From JAQVEM01 sp964595565 (lineage in GTDB: Bacteria > Actinomycetota > Humimicrobiia > Humimicrobiales > Humimicrobiaceae), in NCBI GenBank assembly GCA_964595565.1, contig CAZQQX010000017.1, forward strand, positions 1 to 37,781: DNA of 37,781 bases, in the 5' to 3' direction. Below are positions 15,878 through 24,048 of the stretch, piece by piece; within the stretch, counting starts at the first letter, position 1; every line of letters starts with the position of its first letter. A model generated the notes under the pieces. That model did no database searches. It was not told the origin of the DNA and was given only the letters and a program-made list of their open reading frames with translations. A program made the translations under genes and the position numbers.

Positions 15878-16639
15878 GAAATCATTATAAAAGAAAATTA
15901 CGAAGAGATGAGTAAATATGCAGCAGGCATTATAGCAGATTTCTTAAGGACAAAACCTTCCTGCGTGCTTGGCCTGGCTACAGGAAGTACGCCCATAGGG
16001 ACTTACAGGGAGCTAATAAAACTTCACAGGGAAGGGCTCGACTTTTCACAGGTAAAAACTTTTAATCTTGATGAGTATCTGGGAGCAGGTATTGACCTGA
16101 GCAAGCCATACGAACTCGACCAGAGCTACGCGAGGTTTATGCATGAAGAATTTTTTAAACATTTAAATATTAAACAGGAGAATATCCACATACCTGACGG
16201 GCTTACCGGGGAACCCGGGGAATTTTGCAGGTGGTATGAAAAAGAGATAGAAAGGGCAGGTGGAATAGACCTGCAGCTTCTGGGTATTGGTGGAGATGGG
16301 CACTGGGCATTTAATGAACCCGGGTCATCTATTGGCTCGCGGACAAGAATTATACCACTTACCAGACAAACCATGGATGATAACTATGAAAGTTTCTTTA
16401 AAAAAGCAAAAATAAAAAGAGAAGATATGCCCCATCATGCCATTACCATGGGAATTGAAACTATACTTGAAGCAAAACAGTTACTTATGATAGCAAACGG
16501 GAAGAAAAAAGCAAAAGTTATTGCCAGAGCCCTTCAGGGCCCCGTAACATCAAAAATCACAGCATCTGCGATACAGTTATATAAAGGGAAAGCAACAGTT
16601 GTACTTGATAAAGAAGCAGCTTCCGAACTGGAAATTTAA
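15875..16639 (+). CDS. nagB: glucosamine-6-phosphate deaminase, apparent ATA start
   Basis: Converts glucosamine-6-phosphate to fructose-6-phosphate and ammonia, opposing GlmS and feeding amino sugars into glycolysis. Seen: VLGLATGSTPIGTY (phosphate-binding loop), TFNLDEYLG (catalytic Asp), and GIGGDGHWAFNEPGSS (Asp/His/Glu active-site segment, with Trp where Ile is common). From the ATA the protein is 254 residues and begins (M)EIIIKENYEEMSKYAAGII, which matches the first strand and helix of NagB homologues such as that of Bacillus subtilis. Starting at the ATG (15908) would remove that strand. A base substitution from ATG is possible. The gene is divergent from glmS. Confidence 0.9.
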   Translation: MEIIIKENYEEMSKYAAGIIADFLRTKPSCVLGLATGSTPIGTYRELIKLHREGLDFSQVKTFNLDEYLGAGIDLSKPYELDQSYARFMHEEFFKHLNIKQENIHIPDGLTGEPGEFCRWYEKEIERAGGIDLQLLGIGGDGHWAFNEPGSSIGSRTRIIPLTRQTMDDNYESFFKKAKIKREDMPHHAITMGIETILEAKQLLMIANGKKKAKVIARALQGPVTSKITASAIQLYKGKATVVLDKEAASELEI

Positions 16640-16677
16640 AAAATCTCAAAAAGAAGCGGGGATAAATTTAGATTATA

Positions 16678-16696
16678 TGATAAATAAACTTTATCA
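16678..16696. terminator. weak hairpin between convergent genes
   Basis: TGATAAA (16678-16684) and TTTATCA (16690-16696) form a 7-bp AT-rich stem with a 5-nt loop in the 63-bp gap between nagB and the facing HTH-nucleotidyltransferase gene. It may act as a bidirectional terminator, but no U-run follows. Confidence 0.25.
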
Positions 16697-16702
16697 ATAA
16701 GG

Positions 16703-17602
16703 TTAAAAGATTTCCTCTTTCTCCTGTCTGGTATAAAAAAGTTTAATATATTCTCCATCCTGTAGCAGCCCGTTACATTCGAGAAGATAAGATTCCGCAT
16801 TTTTCCGGTTTATTATCGCTTCATTTTCCAGAGCCTTTATTTTTTCCGGGATTTTTCTCTCCAGAAGCATGGCTTTTATTCTTCTAAAAATACCCCTGCT
16901 CCCATAAAGGAAATTTCCCTCATATAAAATCTTTGACGCAACTTTAAATTTAAAAGTACTGAAGTCCAATTGTTTTTTTACTTTCTCAATATCTTTAATA
17001 ATATAATCTATCTCCTCCCTGTAAGATGGGCTCTTAATAAGATAATATTTTTCACGGTATATTGAATGGTCAAGGTTTTTTATCAACTTTTCAGGCATTT
17101 TTTCTGTAACTACTATGATGTCAAGGTCTGAACCTCTAACAATCTCACTGGTTGAAATTTCCGGTCTCGGCTCAGAATGTGCCATCCTGAAAACCACATC
17201 ACCCGCAATTATAAAACATGCCCGTTTATTGATAATTTCCGGGTCATTCTGGCTCTTAACAATTTTTTCAACTATTGAGCGGGCAAGTTCTTTTTTTTGC
17301 CCGCTTATATTTTTTATTTCATTACGGACTGACTTTACCCTCTCATCTATTTTTTTGGAATCTTCCTTTAATCCCGCTACAGTATATGTTAAGAATTCGC
17401 GCTTAATGGAAGGTGAAAGTCTGGCATATCCCTTAATGCAGCTGTCAAGCCTTAAAAATCTCTTACCGGAGCTTTTTAAAATTATTCTGTCTGATTTATT
17501 GCAGATGCGCCACAGAGAAAGTTCATCCAGCCCGGACCGGTCCTGTAACTCTCTTCCTGTCAGGGGTCCTGACTGTTCTAAAATTTCTATGATTTTATGC
17601 AT
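16703..17602 (-). CDS. HTH plus nucleotidyltransferase-fold protein
   Basis: A 299-residue protein of no named family I recognise. Residues about 1-55 look like a winged helix (GPLTGRELQDRSGLDELSLWRI). A helical, probably coiled linker follows (about 75-120). The central part, FIIAGDVVFRM (130-140) and RGSDLDIIVV (156-165), has the layout of a polymerase-beta-type nucleotidyltransferase: a G-D/S turn and then a D-x-D metal motif. The C-terminal helical third is Lys/Glu-rich. It might transfer a nucleotide to a protein, RNA or small molecule, or be a degenerate regulator; neither can be chosen. The ATG lacks a Shine-Dalgarno, and an in-frame stop lies five codons upstream. It is 111 bp downstream of glmM on the same strand. 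Confidence 0.6.
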   Translation of the reverse strand: MHKIIEILEQSGPLTGRELQDRSGLDELSLWRICNKSDRIILKSSGKRFLRLDSCIKGYARLSPSIKREFLTYTVAGLKEDSKKIDERVKSVRNEIKNISGQKKELARSIVEKIVKSQNDPEIINKRACFIIAGDVVFRMAHSEPRPEISTSEIVRGSDLDIIVVTEKMPEKLIKNLDHSIYREKYYLIKSPSYREEIDYIIKDIEKVKKQLDFSTFKFKVASKILYEGNFLYGSRGIFRRIKAMLLERKIPEKIKALENEAIINRKNAESYLLECNGLLQDGEYIKLFYTRQEKEEIF

Positions 17603-17713
17603 TTTGAGTTCAGGTCACATCTTTTGAACCTATTATTCGTTCTGACAGCATTCATTCAGTTCCATTTTAGACTCCGGCATCAACTTAAATAAAACCCGGA
17701 CAAACAGGCATTT

Positions 17714-19063
17714 CTAATTTAATTTTTGTTCCACAACTTTAGCTATCTTTCCTGCAAGTCTTTCAGTTTCACTTTCATCAGAGCCCTCAAGCATAACTCT
17801 GCAGAGGGGCTGCGTGCCCGAATACCTGACAAGTACTCTCCCCCTGCCCTCAAGTTCCTTCTCAACATCTGATATTACCTTTTTTAATTCCGGTATTTCT
17901 TCAAGAGGGGCTTTCCTCTTTACTTTTATATTTATCAGCACCTGGGGAAATGTTTTTGTAATCCCCGATAATTCAAAAAGAGATTTCTTTTCCTTTTTCA
18001 TAACCGATAAAAGCTGTAGAGCAGTCAGAATCCCGTCACCGGTTGTGTGATACTCTTTAAAAATTACATGTCCCGAGTCCTCCCCGCCAAGAATGCAATC
18101 ATTTTTTATCATTTCCTCCAGCACATATCTATCGCCAACCTTTGTTGTTATATTTTTTATACCCAGTTCTTTAAATGTAATGGAGAGCCCGAGGTTGCTC
18201 ATAACAGTTGTAACTACAGTATTATTCTTTAACTTTTTTTCATCTTTTAACCTTTTCGCACATATTGCAATCACCTTATCGCCATTTATTATGTTTCCTT
18301 GCTCATCAATTGCTACCAACCTATCCCCGTCACCATCAAAAGCCAGCCCTATATCCGAACCGGTTTCTACTACCTTTTTTGCAAGTGTTTCCGGATAAAG
18401 TGAACCGCAATTCAGGTTAATGTTCCGCCCGCTGGGAGAAACATTTAAAGCAATTACTTCTGCTCTCATCTCCTTAAATAATACCGGTGCTACTTTATAG
18501 GTAGCGCCATTTGCACAATCAAGAACGATTTTCATCCCTTCAAGGTCAAGATTCCCGGGAAATGAATTCTTAAGAAACACTATATATCTTCCGCTCGCAT
18601 CTTCCTCTCTGGACACATTCCCCAGATTCTCGGCACTGACAAGAAGATTGGGCAGTCTCTTTGAGAGTACCAGCTCCTCAATCTGCATTTCTTCTTCATC
18701 GGACAGCTTATAACCGTTTTTTGAGAATATTTTTATCCCGTTATCCTGGTAAGGATTGTGAGATGCGGAAATCATTACACCCGCATCTGCATCCAGATTA
18801 TTTGTCAGAAATGCAATTCCGGGTGTTGGTACAGGTCCGACAAGTATCACATCGGTACCCATTGAGCATATCCCCGAAACCAGCGAACTTTCTATCATAT
18901 AGCCCGAAAGTCTTGTATCTTTACCTATGACGATTCTTGAGCTATGTTTTTTCTTTTTTAATATATGTGCCGTAGCCTGGCCTATTTGTGTGACCATGTC
19001 CGGAGTTATGGGATATTCATTGGCAACTCCTCTTATCCCGTCAGTCCCAAACAACTTGCCCAT
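17714..19063 (-). CDS. glmM: phosphoglucosamine mutase
   Basis: Interconverts glucosamine-6-phosphate and glucosamine-1-phosphate, the second step toward UDP-GlcNAc. Seen: the GTDGIRG N-terminus, the phosphoserine loop MISASHNPYQDNGIK (Ser101), the Mg loop AFDGDGDRLVAID, the sugar-binding GGEDSGH, and the phosphate-binding RYSGTQPLCRVM near the C-terminus. The 449-residue length is typical. AAAGGAGGAAAG before the ATG is a strong Shine-Dalgarno. It lies 56 bp after the acetyltransferase-like gene, with glmS four genes further on. Confidence 0.95.
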   Translation of the reverse strand: MGKLFGTDGIRGVANEYPITPDMVTQIGQATAHILKKKKHSSRIVIGKDTRLSGYMIESSLVSGICSMGTDVILVGPVPTPGIAFLTNNLDADAGVMISASHNPYQDNGIKIFSKNGYKLSDEEEMQIEELVLSKRLPNLLVSAENLGNVSREEDASGRYIVFLKNSFPGNLDLEGMKIVLDCANGATYKVAPVLFKEMRAEVIALNVSPSGRNINLNCGSLYPETLAKKVVETGSDIGLAFDGDGDRLVAIDEQGNIINGDKVIAICAKRLKDEKKLKNNTVVTTVMSNLGLSITFKELGIKNITTKVGDRYVLEEMIKNDCILGGEDSGHVIFKEYHTTGDGILTALQLLSVMKKEKKSLFELSGITKTFPQVLINIKVKRKAPLEEIPELKKVISDVEKELEGRGRVLVRYSGTQPLCRVMLEGSDESETERLAGKIAKVVEQKLN

Positions 19064-19119
19064 ATCTTTCCTCCTTTTTTTAGTATAATCTTTTGCCTCT
19101 TTCTGGAACCGGCCTTAAA

Positions 19120-19935
19120 TTAATTTATTCTCTTTTCCTGTTTCTGACTCTGCCTTAACTTTATTATAGTTTTTGGCGGATAATAGCCTCTTGCAGTTAC
19201 ATTGGGATATAAAAGTACATCCCTTGCCAGAATTGTCCCCGGAGTTGTCACACTATTACATCCGGTTTCCACTCCGTCTGAAAGAATTGCCCCAAATTTT
19301 CTTAAACCTGTTTCATATTTTTTGCCATTTATATTAACAACCACATTTGATTCAACTATCTTTAAATTCGCAAGTTTCGTTCCGGCTCCCAGATTAACTT
19401 TACCAAGAATGCTGTCGCCAATATAAGCAAAATGCCCTGCCTTACTTTCTCCAAGCATTGCGCAGGATTTTAACTCTGTTGTATGACCGACCACACAGCC
19501 GTTTCCAACAAGGGTAACACCTCTCAAATACGCTCCCTGTCGTAATTCTGTATTGTCACCAATAATTGCGGGGCCTTTTATTAATACACCCGGTTCTATA
19601 ACTGTTCCCCTGCCAATGGATATTTTATCATCCATAAGAACTGCCCCTGCATATATAATACTTGCTCCTTCAAGAATTCTGTCTTTCCTTCTTACCACAG
19701 GCCTCTTCTTTGATAAATCTATATCAAAACCTGTTTCAATAACTTCATCATTATATAGAACCATGGTTTTACCAGTGACTGCTCCACCCTTTCTCAGATC
19801 TGACACATTTGGCCTGATAATGTCTTCTATATACTGTCTGAGTTTTTTTAGAGCATCCCATACATATTCGGTACCGTCAAAAAGGCTTTTAAAGGGGCTC
19901 CGGGAAAGATCAAAAAAATCCTGGGCATTAAACAT
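19120..19935 (-). CDS. left-handed beta-helix acetyltransferase, GlmU C-terminal-like
   Basis: A 271-residue hexapeptide-repeat protein with no nucleotidyltransferase domain. Residues 1-50 are helical, and about 85-250 form the parallel beta-helix. The segment SKAGHFAYIGDSILG (164-178) closely matches the active-site strip SKAGHLTYLGDAEIG of E. coli GlmU, including the catalytic-base His (His168 here). The later stretch TKLANLK and ETGLRKFGAILSDGVETGCN is typical of sugar-1-phosphate nucleotidylyltransferase C-terminal helices. Since it sits directly before glmM, it may acetylate glucosamine-1-phosphate, with the uridylyl step done elsewhere; this is inference. The start has AGGAGATGATAA before the ATG. 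Confidence 0.75.
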   Translation of the reverse strand: MFNAQDFFDLSRSPFKSLFDGTEYVWDALKKLRQYIEDIIRPNVSDLRKGGAVTGKTMVLYNDEVIETGFDIDLSKKRPVVRRKDRILEGASIIYAGAVLMDDKISIGRGTVIEPGVLIKGPAIIGDNTELRQGAYLRGVTLVGNGCVVGHTTELKSCAMLGESKAGHFAYIGDSILGKVNLGAGTKLANLKIVESNVVVNINGKKYETGLRKFGAILSDGVETGCNSVTTPGTILARDVLLYPNVTARGYYPPKTIIKLRQSQKQEKRIN

Positions 19936-19976
19936 TTATCATCTCCTGGTAAAATTTTTTATTTCTTAAAATTAAT

Positions 19977-21011
19977 TCATCCTTCTATATATTTTTTCTT
20001 CACAAAAGGAGAAGTCATACATGACATCAACCCGAAATAATTAAGTTCAAAAGAAATTATATCGCCTGCTTTGAATGTTAAAAAGTTATTTTTTTTATAC
20101 CCGGATTCTTTTATTCCCAGAATTGTATGGTCGCTGCTCTGGCCGATAATGTTCAAGTCGGGGTTGCAGGTATATATATTGCTGCTATCAACATCCTGTA
20201 GCCCGAGAGCTATAATGATTTTATCTACTCTGTTATTTCTCATCTTTACTTCTATTATTTGAGTTTCCAGAATAAATGTGTCCGTGCGGGCTCCTCTTAT
20301 TGGCCTGTAATTTACAGTATCATGTCCCAGAAGTATAGCTTCACCTATCCTTACCTGGTTAACCCCATCAGGAATAATACCTTTACCAATTAAATTCCAG
20401 CTGCTGGAATTACCACCTGATATTACCGGTATATTTATCCCTGTGGCATCTTCAATTTCTTTCCTCAGATTGATAAGAATTCTCATGCTCTCAGCGGTAG
20501 GACCATTATCGGAAATACACCTTGCATTGGTTCCGAGACCATAAAGCCTCACAGCTTTATAATTTCTGACAATATGACTGCAGAAATCAACCACTTCTTC
20601 TGGCAAAAGGCCTTCTCTATCATCATCGGTTTCCACCATTACAATCACCCTGTGCAACAGATTTTTTTTCAAGCAGGCCTCTTCAATTTTCTCAATGGTT
20701 CTCAACCCGGTATTCAAACTAGTATCGCAGATATCAACCAGCCTGTCAATTTCACAGGGCATGGGGCTTCTTAACATTATAAGGGGCTGTTTTTTACCAA
20801 AAAATTTTCTCAATCTTTCAAGATTTTCTATCCTGCTGTCCCCGAATACTGTTATTCCCGAACTCTTCATGGCCGATGCTATTTTAATATCTCCGAGAAC
20901 ACATTTGGTAATACCGGCAACAGATATGCCTACCGTTGAGCAACGCTTTTTAACCACCCTGCTATTAGTGGATATTTTATCCAGATATATTTTTAAACAG
21001 GGATAATACAT
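19977..21011 (-). CDS. alanine/ornithine racemase-family PLP enzyme
   Basis: A PLP-binding TIM-barrel protein of the alanine/ornithine racemase (Orr/YhfX-like) family, unrelated at motif level to the canonical alr in this window. Seen: MYYPCLKIYLDKI at the family start, the PLP lysine in VAGITKCVLGDIKIASAM (Lys36 counted from here), FGDSRIENLERL, VETDDDREGL, GLGTNARC and VISGGNSSSW. About 344 residues. The ATG at 21011 follows the rpsI stop by 13 nt with no Shine-Dalgarno. An earlier in-frame ATG (21071) inside rpsI would add 20 residues unlike the family and overlap rpsI by 47 nt, although AAAGGA precedes it. The D-amino acid product is unknown. Confidence 0.8.
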   Translation of the reverse strand: MYYPCLKIYLDKISTNSRVVKKRCSTVGISVAGITKCVLGDIKIASAMKSSGITVFGDSRIENLERLRKFFGKKQPLIMLRSPMPCEIDRLVDICDTSLNTGLRTIEKIEEACLKKNLLHRVIVMVETDDDREGLLPEEVVDFCSHIVRNYKAVRLYGLGTNARCISDNGPTAESMRILINLRKEIEDATGINIPVISGGNSSSWNLIGKGIIPDGVNQVRIGEAILLGHDTVNYRPIRGARTDTFILETQIIEVKMRNNRVDKIIIALGLQDVDSSNIYTCNPDLNIIGQSSDHTILGIKESGYKKNNFLTFKAGDIISFELNYFGLMSCMTSPFVKKKYIEG

Positions 21012-21024
21012 CGGGAAAGAGTGA

Positions 21025-21420
21025 TTATCTTTTAGAGAACTGGGGTCTCTTTCTTGCTTTTTTGAGGCCATACTTTTTCCTTTCTTTGACTCTTGAGTCC
21101 CGGGTCAGAAAACCCTCCCTCTTAAGTATTGGCCTGTATTCCTGATTAACCTCAAGCAGCGCTTTTGATATACCGTGACGCAATGCTTCCGCCTGCCCTG
21201 CTATGCCTCCTCCTGATAAATCTGCAATAACATCGTAAGCATTTTCCGTACCGGTAACCTTAAAGGGCTCCAGAATAATAGTTTCAAGAGATTCTCTCTT
21301 GAAATACTCTTTAAAATCCCTTGAATTTATGGTAATTTTCCCTTCTCCAGGAAGCATTTTTACCTTTGCCACTGATTCTTTTCTCTTACCGGTTGCATTA
21401 TAAATTGCCTGGTCTGCCAA
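21025..21420 (-). CDS. rpsI: 30S ribosomal protein S9
   Basis: S9 of the small subunit, 131 residues. Seen: the YNATGKRKESVAKV start, the GGGIAGQAEALRHGISKALL core, and the basic tail ending in the conserved SKR that reaches the P-site tRNA. The start codon is TTG (21418-21420) with AAGGAGAG upstream. It is cotranscribed with rplM, 14 bp before it, as in most bacteria. Confidence 0.96.
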   Translation of the reverse strand: MADQAIYNATGKRKESVAKVKMLPGEGKITINSRDFKEYFKRESLETIILEPFKVTGTENAYDVIADLSGGGIAGQAEALRHGISKALLEVNQEYRPILKREGFLTRDSRVKERKKYGLKKARKRPQFSKR

Positions 21421-21434
21421 ATTAACTCTCCTTT

Positions 21435-21878
21435 TTATATATCAATTTTTTCAGGTTTCTGAGCAGCGTGTATTTTGTTTTCACCTTTATATACTTTCAA
21501 TTTCTTTAACATCTTTCTTCCCAGTACATTGTGAGGCAGCATCCCTTTTACTGCGTTCCTTATAATAAAATCCGGTGATTTTTCAATCATTTTTTTAAAT
21601 TCTATAACCTTTAAATTACCGGTATAACCCGAATGCCTGTAATACTTTTTATCTTCCATTTTATTGCCGGATACGTTTATTTTATCTGCGTTTATAATAA
21701 TCACATAATCACCGCAATCCAGATGAGGTGTAAAAGACGGTTTATTCTTGCCCCTTAGAATTTTTGCCACAGCCGTACAGAGCCTGCCAAGATTTTTATC
21801 ACTGGCATCTATTAAAAACCATTTTCTACTGATTTCTTCTTTTTTTAAATTAAATGTTTTAAGTCCAACATTAACCAT
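21435..21878 (-). CDS. rplM: 50S ribosomal protein L13
   Basis: L13, 147 residues. Seen: WFLIDASDKNLGRLCTAVAKILRGK, GDYVIIINADKI, YYRHSGYTG and GMLPHNVLGRKMLKKLKVY. The start is the ATG at 21878; a longer reading opens at a TTG that belongs to the Shine-Dalgarno TTGGAGG. It follows truA by 16 bp. Confidence 0.96.
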   Translation of the reverse strand: MVNVGLKTFNLKKEEISRKWFLIDASDKNLGRLCTAVAKILRGKNKPSFTPHLDCGDYVIIINADKINVSGNKMEDKKYYRHSGYTGNLKVIEFKKMIEKSPDFIIRNAVKGMLPHNVLGRKMLKKLKVYKGENKIHAAQKPEKIDI

Positions 21879-21894
21879 AATTTCCTCCAATCAC

Positions 21895-22641
21895 CTAAAA
21901 ATATTCCACACCAGTAAGAATAAGCCCCTTTGCAGATACAATTTTGCCTGATAGTTCTCTATTCCTCTCTTTAAAAGCTTCCCTTATACTTACCAGCGTC
22001 CTCTTTCCGCTTCCTATCTCAAGCAGGGTTCCGATTATAATCCTGACCATATTATATAGAAAAGAGTTTGCAGCAATTTTAAAAACTATCAAATCTTCTC
22101 CGTTTTTTTTAACTGTAAATCTGTATACCTTTCTTACTGTATTTTTCCCCGAACATCCGGGATTGCAAAAAGACGCAAAATCTTTTTCCCCAACAAACAT
22201 CTTTGCGGCCTTTTTCATAAGTCTTATATCTAACTGCCTGCTCACAAGAATACTGTATTTTTTCAAAAAAACGCTCTGACAATCTTTATTTACTACAAAA
22301 TAGCTATATTCCCTTAAATATGCATCCCTTCTTGCATCAAAGGCAGGGCTAACCTTTTTCATTTCTTTAATAACTATATCGTCGGGGAGCATGCTATTTA
22401 CAGACCACTTAATTCTATGGATATCCAGTTCTCTAACGGTTCTAAAATTTATTACCTGGTATATTGCATGAACCCCCTTATCAGTTCTGCCCGCATATTT
22501 TAAAATAATCTCTTCACTTAATATTTTTGAAAAAACTGCGGTCAACTGACTCTGTATAGTATTAATTCCCCCCGGCTGTTTCTGGAAACCGCTGTAATCA
22601 GTCCCATCATACTCCATAACGGCCATGTAGTTATTAATCAT
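21895..22641 (-). CDS. truA: tRNA pseudouridine synthase A
   Basis: Makes pseudouridine at positions 38-40 of tRNA anticodon stems. Seen: YDGTDYSGFQKQPG, the catalytic aspartate in AGRTDKGVHA (Asp54), and FLYNMVRIIIGTLLEIGSG near the end. 248 residues is normal. The start could be the ATG at 22641 or the fifth codon on; the Shine-Dalgarno is weak (CCGGG). It sits between rplQ and rplM, as in many Gram-positive and actinobacterial genomes. Confidence 0.94.
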   Translation of the reverse strand: MINNYMAVMEYDGTDYSGFQKQPGGINTIQSQLTAVFSKILSEEIILKYAGRTDKGVHAIYQVINFRTVRELDIHRIKWSVNSMLPDDIVIKEMKKVSPAFDARRDAYLREYSYFVVNKDCQSVFLKKYSILVSRQLDIRLMKKAAKMFVGEKDFASFCNPGCSGKNTVRKVYRFTVKKNGEDLIVFKIAANSFLYNMVRIIIGTLLEIGSGKRTLVSIREAFKERNRELSGKIVSAKGLILTGVEYF

Positions 22642-22691
22642 ATTACCCGGTTTAAAGTTAAACTTTTCAAAATAGCAAAACTTATTACCTT

Positions 22692-23048
22692 TTATTTTTT
22701 AAGAAGCTCCATAATCACAAGCTGTGCTCCATCTCCTGCCCTGTTTTTGTATTTAACTATCCGGGTAAACCCGCTTGATTTTTCATACATAGCCGGAGCA
22801 ATTTCGTTGAACAACTTTTGCACTGCTTCAGTATTCCCCAGTAATTTTATACAGTTTCTCCTGGCCGCCAGGTTATCTTTTTTGGCCGTACTTATTACTT
22901 TGTCAACAAAGCTTCTCACAAACTTTGCTTTTGCAAGTGTAGTCTTAATTTTTCCATTATTAAATAGAGAAATAGTTAGATTTCTCATAATTGCTTTCTG
23001 ATTGCTGCTGCTTCCGCCAAATCTCCTGCCTTTTTTTGGTATTACCAT
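22692..23048 (-). CDS. rplQ: 50S ribosomal protein L17
   Basis: L17, 118 residues, with NQKAIMRNLTISLFNNGKIKTT (family core, first part only), AKFVRSFVDKVIS and GFTRIVKYKNRAGDGAQLVIMELL. It is the usual last gene of the alpha operon after rpoA. The Shine-Dalgarno is AGGTGA, 9 nt from the ATG. Confidence 0.96.
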   Translation of the reverse strand: MVIPKKGRRFGGSSSNQKAIMRNLTISLFNNGKIKTTLAKAKFVRSFVDKVISTAKKDNLAARRNCIKLLGNTEAVQKLFNEIAPAMYEKSSGFTRIVKYKNRAGDGAQLVIMELLKK

Positions 23049-23068
23049 AATTCTAATTCACCTGCCTG

Positions 23069-24004
23069 TTATTTCTGTTTAAAAGATAAACCCAGTTCTT
23101 TAATCTTGTCTTTAACTTCCTGAATTGATTTTTGCCCAAAATTTCTTATATCCAGAAGTTCATCTTCACTGTATCCCAGCAATTTTTCTACAGAATCAAT
23201 ACCTTCCCTTTTCAGGCAATTATATGCTCTAACTGAAAGCTCCAGTTCTTCAATAGAGGGATACACCTGTTTTGTGTCCTCCTCCTCGATTTCTTCAAAT
23301 ATAGGTTCGTCCTTATTTTCCTTATCTGAGAGGTTTATCAGAAGCGCCATATAATCATTGATAATTTTGGATGCCTGGCTTAAAGCCTCCTCCGGCTTTA
23401 TGCTGCCATTGGTGTTAATATTTACTGTAAGCTTATCAAAATTAGTCACCTGACCCACTCTTGTATTCTCTACTTTAAAAATAACCAGCTTTACAGGAGA
23501 AAATATCGTATCAATCGGTACCACTCCTATAGGTTCCCCCTCCACTGCATTTTCTTCTGCATTTTTATAACCTTTGTCCTTTTCAATCCTAACTTCCGCA
23601 TTTAATTTCCCCTTTTTGGTCAGGGTACAGATATATTTATCTGGATTTATTATCTCCACTCCCGGTGTAAGCTTTATGTCTGAAGCTATTGCACTCCCGG
23701 GACCTTTCTTTTCAAATTTTAATATCACAGGCTCATCATCTTCCATTCTGAAGACAACTTCTTTAAGGTTAGCAATGAATTCCAACATATCTTCCCTCAT
23801 CCCCTCAAGAGTTGAAAATTCATGCATAATACCATCCACCCTGATTCTCGTAATTCCCACACCTTCTATAGACGAAAGAAGAACTCTTCTTATGGAATTA
23901 CCTAAAGTGTGCCCAAAACCTCTTTCCAGTGGTTCAATAACAAACTCCCCTGAAAAATCATCCTTATGTTTAACAATTACATTGGGTTTATGCATTTTTA
24001 GCAA
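23069..24004 (-). CDS. rpoA: DNA-directed RNA polymerase subunit alpha
   Basis: Alpha subunit, 311 residues. The N-terminal assembly domain (about 1-230) includes LERGFGHTLGNSIRRVLLSS and GVPVV-like GVVPIDTIFSPV. An acidic linker (about 232-252, rich in Glu/Asp) leads to the C-terminal promoter-UP-element domain with LELSVRAYNCLKREGI and IRNFGQKSIQEVK. The start is TTG at 24004, 9 nt after AGGAGGT; the in-frame ATG nine bases later is too far from it. Confidence 0.95.
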   Translation of the reverse strand: MLKMHKPNVIVKHKDDFSGEFVIEPLERGFGHTLGNSIRRVLLSSIEGVGITRIRVDGIMHEFSTLEGMREDMLEFIANLKEVVFRMEDDEPVILKFEKKGPGSAIASDIKLTPGVEIINPDKYICTLTKKGKLNAEVRIEKDKGYKNAEENAVEGEPIGVVPIDTIFSPVKLVIFKVENTRVGQVTNFDKLTVNINTNGSIKPEEALSQASKIINDYMALLINLSDKENKDEPIFEEIEEEDTKQVYPSIEELELSVRAYNCLKREGIDSVEKLLGYSEDELLDIRNFGQKSIQEVKDKIKELGLSFKQK

Positions 24005-24048
24005 TTTATATCTACCTCCTAAAAAGAATACTCAAATGAATACCCACA

